64,000 bases of DNA. Source: a bacterium. Lineage in GTDB: Bacteria > Zhuqueibacterota > Zhuqueibacteria > Zhuqueibacterales > Zhuqueibacteraceae. This document shows positions 1 through 5,546 of the stretch, piece by piece. Each line of letters begins with the position of its first letter. Position 1 is the first letter of the stretch. Location of the stretch: assembly GCA_023150945.1 (NCBI GenBank), contig JAKLJX010000012.1, positions 52,037 to 116,036 of the forward strand. The letters are read 5' to 3'. The notes below the pieces were generated by a model. The model was not told where the DNA came from. It did no database searches and saw only the letters and a list, made by a program, of their open reading frames with translations. The translations under genes and the position numbers were made by a program.

Positions 1-520
1 TCGGTTGGCAAATTTTTGTGCTGCCCGAAGGGCCAAGTTCTCAGCTTGTCAGAAAACTTGCGTAGGCGATTAGCTCTTCAAACTTGGAATAAAATTCAAA
101 CTTTCCACCAACAGATAGATTAAGGCCAACTGATGGAAAGGCTTTTGTCAGTTGGGTTGTTTCTGTCGGTTGGCAAATTTTTGTGCTGCCCGAAGGGCCA
201 AGTTCTCAGCTTGTCAGAAAACTTGCGTAGGCGATTAGCTCTTCAAACTTGGAATAAAATTCAAACTTTCCACCAACAGATAGATTAAGGCCAACTGATG
301 GAAAGGCTTTTATCAGTTGGTTTGTTTCTATCGGTTGGCAAATTTTTGTGCTGCCCGAAGGGCCAAGTTCTCAGCTTGTCAGAAAACTTGCGTAGGCGAT
401 TAGCTCTTCAAACTTGGAAAAAGATTCCAACTTTGTTCCAACGGATGAAAAGACCCAACAGATCAGGCTTATCAGTTGGGTTCTTCTCTCAGTTGGAGAT
501 TGTCTTTTTGGTTGCGGCTT
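1..520. repeat. 165-bp tandem repeat, about three copies
   Basis: Unit 1 covers 1-165 and unit 2 covers 166-330, nearly identical. Unit 3 starts at 331, is well conserved to about 420 and then diverges. A truncated fourth start is visible near 489. Each unit contains a small inverted repeat (CCAACTGA ... TCAGTTGG). The array may extend beyond the left edge. The period is a multiple of three, so a reading frame can run through, but units 1 and 2 carry a stop and there is no protein-like composition. Units are too long and spacerless for CRISPR. Function unknown. Confidence 0.9.
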
Positions 521-554
521 GTCCGCGTTGGGGATACACTCTCCTCGTTGAGAG

Positions 555-735
555 GGCCGGGTTGACCCCGACGGGGTCGCATGGAATAGTCCACGGCCAG
601 CGCCCTGGGAACCGATGGGATTTGTCGCATTCAGCCCTGCAGGGGCGGTGTTCCTGACGTGGTTCTATCGCGCCCCCGGGGCTTGGTGATTTCTCCTGAT
701 GACGACGTTCCCAGGGCGTTGCCCCTCACTGCTAC
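555..735. repeat. Intergenic palindromic element
   Basis: Perfect 12-bp inverted arms CGCCCTGGGAAC (601-612) and GTTCCCAGGGCG (707-718) enclose about 94 bases that contain a further small GC-rich hairpin near 630-646. There is no credible coding frame. It looks like a short non-autonomous palindromic repeat or the eroded end of a mobile element. The rest of 520-875 holds nothing I can name. Confidence 0.5.
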
Positions 736-875
736 CTTTCGTCCCTTTGGGGCTATTTGTCTGTGCAATAGAATTCGAATTGACGTTCTCGTATAATTGC
801 GCCTTTTCTTTCACCGCCGCGACGCCGAGTTTTTTGAATCTTCTCTTCGTGCTCTTCGCGGCTTCGCGGCGTGTT

Positions 876-958
876 TCATCCTTCCAACTGCCGCCGCAGC
901 TCCTCCACCTCCGGCCTGCGCCGGCCGCAGCCCATTCGCGCGATCCTTTCCTTGCCAA
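876..958 (-). pseudogene. C-terminal fragment of a TPR (TIR-STAND type) gene
   Basis: Read on the minus strand, this stretch gives KERIARMGCGRRRPEVEEL followed by RRQLEG and a TGA stop (876-878). It closely matches the last residues of the intact TIR-STAND-TPR protein at 5525-8410 (MGYGRRKPEVEELRRELAVE). Nothing upstream on that strand continues the protein, so this is a residual 3' end. It is one of two such fragments in the window; the other is at 2127-2204. Confidence 0.6.
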
Positions 959-979
959 AGCCAGAAAGCAAGCCCAGGG

Positions 980-1008
980 TTGAATTTGGCAAAAATCTTT
1001 GTTATTGT
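980..1008 (+). promoter_or_regulatory. Putative sigma-70 promoter for the DUF6883-DUF4926 pair
   Basis: TTGAAT (980-985), a 17-nt spacer, then TATTGT (1003-1008). Transcription would start about 1015, roughly 35 nt before the ATG at 1050. Call rests on consensus match and position only. Confidence 0.45.
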
Positions 1009-1049
1009 CGCCCCGGTTGAGAACGGGACCGTTACCAAGTGGAGGCGGC

Positions 1050-1397
1050 ATGAAGGTGCAGAATTGTGAAACCGCCATTATTCCAGAAGCCAAAATCACC
1101 GGCTATCTGCTCTCGGATTCACACCCTGCCGGCCGCAGCAAGGCCAGGTTTTTTACACAGCTTGGCTTTTCAGTCGAATCGTGGGACGAACTGGCGCAAG
1201 CTTTACGGCAACATCTGGTGGATAATGAGATCGCCAAGATAGAATCATCGCCATTTGGAACGAGGTATGTTGTCGAAGGCAAAATCCTTACGCCGGACGG
1301 CAGAGCGTCATGGCTTCGCTCGATCTGGTTTGTCGCAACCGGGGAAGAGACCCCACGATTTGCAACGGCATACCCTTTGAAAAGGAGATCATCATGA
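1050..1397 (+). CDS. DUF6883 domain protein
   Basis: A protein of 115 residues matching the DUF6883 family from memory: the KITGYLLSDSHPAGRSKARFF start, the central RYVVEG strand and the W(L)RSIWFV segment near the end are the recognisable parts. The start was placed at 1050 because GGAGG lies at 1041-1045; an upstream in-frame extension has no ribosome site. Its TGA overlaps the ATG of the DUF4926 gene (ATGA), so the two are translationally coupled. The biochemical role is not established. Such pairs sit in accessory regions and have been suspected of toxin/immunity-like roles; that is inference here. Confidence 0.7.
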   Translation: MKVQNCETAIIPEAKITGYLLSDSHPAGRSKARFFTQLGFSVESWDELAQALRQHLVDNEIAKIESSPFGTRYVVEGKILTPDGRASWLRSIWFVATGEETPRFATAYPLKRRSS

Positions 1398-1642
1398 TTC
1401 GCGAGCTTGATCGTGTCGTGCTCACCGCCGATCTGCTGGAATACGGATTGCGCGTGGGCGACGTTGGCACCGTGGTTCTGGTGCATGGCAATGGCGAAGG
1501 TTACGAAGTTGAGTTTGTTGCTCTTGACGGCGAGACGTTTGCGGTGGTCTCGCTTTTCCCCGCGCAAGTTCGGCCGATCGCTCCCGGGGAAATCACGCAT
1601 GCACGCAAAATCGAGGTTGTTTCTTCTGGAATTCTTCAATAG
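1394..1642 (+). CDS. DUF4926 domain protein
   Basis: A protein of 82 residues with the typical DUF4926 run: LDRVVLTADLLEYGL, then GDVGTVVLVH, then YEVEF and a final strand around AQVRPI. The fold is probably a small beta-barrel like an SH3/KOW domain (inference from the GDVGTVV pattern). The start at 1394 follows AAAGGAG (1381-1387) and overlaps the stop of the preceding DUF6883 gene. The two form a compact two-gene operon. Function unknown. Confidence 0.7.
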   Translation: MIRELDRVVLTADLLEYGLRVGDVGTVVLVHGNGEGYEVEFVALDGETFAVVSLFPAQVRPIAPGEITHARKIEVVSSGILQ

Positions 1643-1678
1643 TCTTGCGCAACGAACGAAATCAGGCCGAGGTGCTTC

Positions 1679-1885
1679 ATGCCGGCGGAATTGGCCACGG
1701 AAATCCAGAGAACCAGGAATGGCAGGATTCGCATTGCGCTCAGCCGCGGCGAGCTGGAGCGCTTCTGCAATTCGTTCAGATTTTTCCGGAAAGGCTTGCT
1801 CCAGCATCTGCGCGCCGCGGAAAAAGATCATCGCGCCGGACGGGTCACGAAAAGAGACAGCCTGTTCGAGCCTGCCCGCGATTGA
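1679..1885 (+). CDS. Orphan antitoxin-like protein (paralogue of 5062-5268)
   Basis: A protein of 68 residues clearly homologous over its whole length to the antitoxin-like protein at 5062. Both share the NG(R/K)IRI strand, the FFRK motif, a basic DHRAGRVTKR segment and a short acidic end (LFE). The GAGG-type ribosome site is also conserved. Downstream, the partner toxin is a pseudogene, so this would be an antitoxin without a living toxin. It could still cross-neutralise the intact toxin at 5268, or be in decay itself. No known DNA-binding fold is obvious in the sequence. Confidence 0.6.
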   Translation: MPAELATEIQRTRNGRIRIALSRGELERFCNSFRFFRKGLLQHLRAAEKDHRAGRVTKRDSLFEPARD

Positions 1886-2109
1886 TCCAGCTTGCGACCA
1901 CACAAGCTTTTGCGGCGCTTTTCCAGTAAAATCCCTTCAACCCCGTCCTGTGCACCATAGAGCTTCATCCAAAAGCAAAAGGCGTCTAGAGTTTTCGCGT
2001 CGATCTTGACGATCGTATTGTTTTCAAGTTTACGGACAAGAACGTGGCTGAATTTCGTTTTATCGGGCACCACAATCAGATTGACGATCACCCCATTTTC
2101 TTGGACTGA
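1882..2109 (+). pseudogene. Decayed RelE/ParE-family toxin
   Basis: In one frame starting at TTG 1882, the translation follows the intact toxin at 5268-5546. The start LATTQAFAALF, the middle NPFNPVL and the end SFRVDLDDRIVFKF ... EFRFIGHHN ... PIFLD all align. Compared with the intact copy, about 19 codons are missing after residue 14 with a TAA at the junction (1927-1929). The Trp codon of the VWSFR motif has become TAG. Two in-frame stops plus the deletion make it inactive. Confidence 0.8.
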
Positions 2110-2126
2110 TCTCCCCTGCCCAGCAC

Positions 2127-2204
2127 TCACTCAACTGCCAACTGCCTCTGCAGCTCCTCCACCTCCAGCTTGCGCCGGCCGTAGCCCATCTGCCCGAACA
2201 CCTC
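2127..2204 (-). pseudogene. Second C-terminal fragment of a TIR-STAND/TPR gene
   Basis: On the minus strand this reads EVFGQMGYGRRKLEVEEL, then QRQLAVE and a TGA stop. It is nearly the same as the end of the intact TPR protein at 5525-8410. It lies directly after the dead toxin in the same convergent arrangement as the intact module, and its first base overlaps the stop codon of the cellulase gene. This marks a recombination junction: the cellulase gene sits exactly where the rest of the TPR gene would have been. Confidence 0.65.
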
Positions 2205-4798
2205 TATCGCACCAGCAGCATTTTTCTGCTCAGCATTTGTGTCTGAAATTTCACCACAGCAAAATAGACGCCGCTGGCGAGCGCATGGCCGTTGCTCTCT
2301 TTTCCCTCCCAGGCAACCGTGTGCGCGCCGGCGCTGCGGACGGCCTCGAGCAGCGTCACGACTTGTCTGCCGGAAAGATCGAAGATGATCACCTCGACTC
2401 TGCCGGCGGCGGGCAGGTGAAACGCAATGATCGTGGCAGGATTTCCTGCCGTGCGGGAATTCGCTCCGCGCAAAAACGGATTCGGATAATTCTGCAGCAG
2501 CCGAAAATCACCCACCGGCTCGGTTTTTCTCTGCGTCACGCCGGTGAACTTGCCGCCGGGTTTGCTCAAAAATCCAAAAGCCGCGGCGGCCGTGGCAATC
2601 GATTCATGCACGGTGAATTCGTTGGTCGGCGGGCAATAGCGGTTTTCAAACCACAACTCGTGCGAAGGCCACAGCTTCGCGTCGGGATAAACCGTGGTCC
2701 TGCCCCACTGCGGCTCCCACGGCCCGGCGGGTGTGACGGCCTCATACCAATACGGCCCGTACGGAATGATCCCGGGAATCATGCCCTTTTCGCGGTTGTA
2801 ATACCACGAATCGAGATGCATGAATTCTTCCGGATGCTTCTCGCCAATGCCCGACACCCAGCATATATTCAACGGATTCGCGCCGAGAATATAATCACAG
2901 GTGGTGTAGCAATACGAGAGATATTTTCTATTGCCGGTGATCGCATACGCCGCCATCAGCGGAAAGATGTTCGGGCGGGTGGCATTGCCGGACACGACCG
3001 GATACCACCAATCATTGCCGTAACGATAGCCGCGGGAATCAGCGCTGTTGATGTGATCCGAGTAAGCCCATCTCTCCACCGCTTGTGCCAGCATGTTTTT
3101 GAGACTTTGATCGATGTTGGGTTGCTTCGTCATCACATAGGTCCACACGGCCCATTGCTGATCGTAGGAATCCCACACCTCCAGCTCGCTGGCCGCGGTT
3201 TTGATCAGGCTGTCTTTTTTGAATTGTTCCTGAAACGCCGCCTCGCCGGTGAGACGAAACAGCCACGCCGCGGCATATTGCCGGAAGTCGCGCACTTTGG
3301 TTTCATCGCCCGGCAAAATGTGATTCATTGCCCAGCCGTAAGCCCGGCGCGCCGAGGCGAGATAGTCTGATTTGAATTTGCCATGGCCCGCCACTTCCAG
3401 ACAATGCGCCATCTGGCATGCGACCGCGGCATAATGAAATGAAACCTGCGGATCAGGCGCGTACGCGTACCATTGATCGGTATCGGTCACGCAACTCACG
3501 CCGGTGGCGGGATGTCGCCAGGTCTCGATGCCGCCGTGAATACCGCCGTCATCCTCCTGCATGCGCTTGAAAAAATCCACGCCCCAGCGCGCCTCATCCA
3601 AAATATCCGGAATGCCGTTGCCGCTTTCCGGAATGTTCAACTCGTCGTCGGAAAAATTTTCGGGACGCAGTTCATACGCCAGCAGCAGTGTCTTGCAGGC
3701 GTTCAAATGATAGGCATTGCGATCCCAATCCGCCGCATCGTGCCAGCCGCCCCAAAACGGTTTCTTGATATTCGTGGCGTACTGCGGCAATTGCGTGAAC
3801 GCGTTGCCGCCGTCCAGGTAGCGCCAGTTGGAGAGAATCACGGTGTCGCCTTGGGCGGGATGATGGCAGCGCGGCCGCGTCCATTGCGTGTAAGGCGCTT
3901 CCAACGCCACGCCGCAGCGTTGCAGATAAAGCGCGCGAATCGTGGTGTAAAATGCTTCGCGATAAACATCGTCATCAACGCGAAACGGGTGAGATGATCC
4001 GATTCCCTCGACCATCAAACGGTATTCGCCCGGCCGGGTGAAATCCGAAAAATCCGCAACCCAAACATCGGCGCCGGTGAAACTGCCAAAGGGCGCGTGC
4101 GTGGGATAACCGTTGTCCGCTCCGCCGCTTTGCAGCCTTTTTCTCAACTCGATGGTCCCGGTATAAACCACGGTTCGGGATTTCTCTTCAACGATATAGA
4201 ATCGCGAGGCAGCATAATCGTCCAGCGAAAGCGGGCCGAGATCGCCCAGCCAATGCGAGAGATAGGCATACTTCGCCGGCGCGGCGGGCGCGTAGCCGAT
4301 TTGATTCACATGAATGGTTTCTGAGCGCAGGGCGTATTCATCAAAGACGAAGGTCGTATCGCTGCGGGTGAAATCCAAATAAGGAAATTGGAGATGATAG
4401 GTTTTGCCGTGCTGCAGGGGGTGGGGCAATTCGAGATAAATGAAATGTTCGAGCACGGAGGGATAGTTTGAAGCATGATTCGAGCTGAAATCCTTCGCCT
4501 TGCTTTTGCGGCCCACCTTGAGCGGAGACAGCGGCGTGGCATAATTCGCATCATCGGCGCTGCTCAAGGTGTATGAAGCGGTTCGCATCGCCCAGATAAG
4601 CAACAGCTCGGATTTAACGACGCGATCATCGTTGCCCGCCTGGCCGAGACCGTAGTGCTCGACGTAGCCGTCGTCAAAATGCAGCATGAGAATTTTGTCG
4701 GTGACCGGCAGGAGTTGCTTGAATTTGGAAGCGGAGGCATTGCCGGAAAAGAGGGTCAGCGCGGTGATAAGGCTGATCGATTTGGAGAGTATTTTCAT
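2204..4798 (-). CDS. Secreted glycoside hydrolase family 9 (endoglucanase-like), T9SS-type tail
   Basis: A protein of 864 residues predicted to hydrolyse beta-1,4-glucans outside the cell. A signal peptide (MKILSKSISLITALTLFSGN, cut after ASA) is followed by an N-terminal region and an immunoglobulin-like cellulase domain (about 160-275). The GH9 (alpha/alpha)6 catalytic domain follows, with DAADWD at 354-359 containing the usual catalytic Asp pair, and a late HES...AAAAF segment near 742 that should carry the acid Glu. The last ~100 residues start with QNYPNPF and form a FlgD-like sorting/anchoring domain of the type IX secretion kind. The ATG at 4798 was preferred over a GTG 11 codons upstream because the signal peptide starts there. 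It stands alone between two copies of a toxin module. Confidence 0.85.
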   Translation of the reverse strand: MKILSKSISLITALTLFSGNASASKFKQLLPVTDKILMLHFDDGYVEHYGLGQAGNDDRVVKSELLLIWAMRTASYTLSSADDANYATPLSPLKVGRKSKAKDFSSNHASNYPSVLEHFIYLELPHPLQHGKTYHLQFPYLDFTRSDTTFVFDEYALRSETIHVNQIGYAPAAPAKYAYLSHWLGDLGPLSLDDYAASRFYIVEEKSRTVVYTGTIELRKRLQSGGADNGYPTHAPFGSFTGADVWVADFSDFTRPGEYRLMVEGIGSSHPFRVDDDVYREAFYTTIRALYLQRCGVALEAPYTQWTRPRCHHPAQGDTVILSNWRYLDGGNAFTQLPQYATNIKKPFWGGWHDAADWDRNAYHLNACKTLLLAYELRPENFSDDELNIPESGNGIPDILDEARWGVDFFKRMQEDDGGIHGGIETWRHPATGVSCVTDTDQWYAYAPDPQVSFHYAAVACQMAHCLEVAGHGKFKSDYLASARRAYGWAMNHILPGDETKVRDFRQYAAAWLFRLTGEAAFQEQFKKDSLIKTAASELEVWDSYDQQWAVWTYVMTKQPNIDQSLKNMLAQAVERWAYSDHINSADSRGYRYGNDWWYPVVSGNATRPNIFPLMAAYAITGNRKYLSYCYTTCDYILGANPLNICWVSGIGEKHPEEFMHLDSWYYNREKGMIPGIIPYGPYWYEAVTPAGPWEPQWGRTTVYPDAKLWPSHELWFENRYCPPTNEFTVHESIATAAAAFGFLSKPGGKFTGVTQRKTEPVGDFRLLQNYPNPFLRGANSRTAGNPATIIAFHLPAAGRVEVIIFDLSGRQVVTLLEAVRSAGAHTVAWEGKESNGHALASGVYFAVVKFQTQMLSRKMLLVR

Positions 4799-5061
4799 AC
4801 GATGCCCGCGATATGGTTTTAAGTGATTCACCCAATTCCGCTGAAAATATGTTTGTAAAATCGTTGTCTTAGTGCAAGCGAAAACGCCGCAGCGTGATAC
4901 GTCACCGCTACGCGGTTTTTAGGGGTGGCGCCTGACTATAAACACATCTTTCCTCAGGATTCACCGGCTGCAGATTTTCCTGCCGCACGGAAAATGTTGT
5001 TGCTTCTTCGATGATTCTTGAATAAGTTCGGCGCAAAGAACTGAACAAGAAGAGGCGCCTT

Positions 5062-5268
5062 ATGCCGGTCAAGTTAAGAGCCGAAGTCAAAAAAACAAAA
5101 AACGGCAAGATTCGGATTGAGATCAGCCGTGATGAGTTTGAACGCTTTTGCAATACGTTCGGATTCTTTCGCAAAGATTTTCTCCAGGTTCTCCGTGAGT
5201 CGGAAAAAGATCATCGGGCCGGGCGGGTTACGAAAAGAAACAATCTTTTCGAATTGATGAACAAATAA
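5062..5268 (+). CDS. Antitoxin-like protein of a RelE-type TA pair
   Basis: A protein of 68 residues with the charged, compact composition of a small antitoxin: an N-terminal strand (KNGKIRIEI), a central helix (FERFCNTFGFFRK) and a basic/acidic tail (DHRAGRVTKRNNLFEL). The ribosome site is AAGAAGAGG upstream of the ATG. Its TAA overlaps the ATG of the toxin by one base, the usual antitoxin-first order. I do not recognise a named antitoxin family. The identification rests on position before a RelE-like toxin and on the paralogue at 1679. Such antitoxins usually autorepress their operon; no operator is obvious here. Confidence 0.65.
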   Translation: MPVKLRAEVKKTKNGKIRIEISRDEFERFCNTFGFFRKDFLQVLRESEKDHRAGRVTKRNNLFELMNK

Positions 5269-5546
5269 TGCAAATCGCCACCACCCGAACTTTTGACCGG
5301 CTTTTCAACTCGCTCGACAAAAAGATTCAGCGGAAGGCCGCGAAAAAAACCGAGATTTTCAAACAAAACCCCTTCAATCCCATCTTGCGCACAGAAAAAC
5401 TCCATCTCAAAACGCATGAAGTTTGGAGCTTTCGCATCGATCTTGACTATCGGATCGTTTTCAAGTTTGTCGAAAAGAACCTTGCCGAGTTTCGCTTCAT
5501 CGGGCATCATAATAAAATCTACGACTACCCAATCTTCTTGGATTGA
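5268..5546 (+). CDS. RelE/ParE-superfamily toxin (YafQ-like mRNA interferase)
   Basis: A protein of 92 residues with the RelE/YafQ pattern: an N-terminal strand and two helices rich in Lys (FDRLFNSLDKKIQRKAAKK), then NPFNPILRTEKL, VWSFRIDLDYRIVFK and a final EFRFIGHHNKIYD. The Arg and His residues in the last strands are those expected of a ribosome-dependent RNase. It is coupled to the antitoxin by a one-base overlap. Its 3' end overlaps the 3' end of the convergent TIR-STAND gene by 22 bp (5525-5546). It could instead act on gyrase like ParE, but the C-terminal GHH pattern favours the RNase type. Confidence 0.8.
   Translation: MQIATTRTFDRLFNSLDKKIQRKAAKKTEIFKQNPFNPILRTEKLHLKTHEVWSFRIDLDYRIVFKFVEKNLAEFRFIGHHNKIYDYPIFLD

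Noticed and set aside
1-520. CRISPR array
   Set aside because: Units are 165 bp, contiguous, with no spacers and no cas genes nearby.
298-657. 119-codon open frame crossing the third tandem repeat
   Set aside because: It exists only because the 165-bp period is a multiple of three. The other units carry stops, and the protein has no plausible fold.
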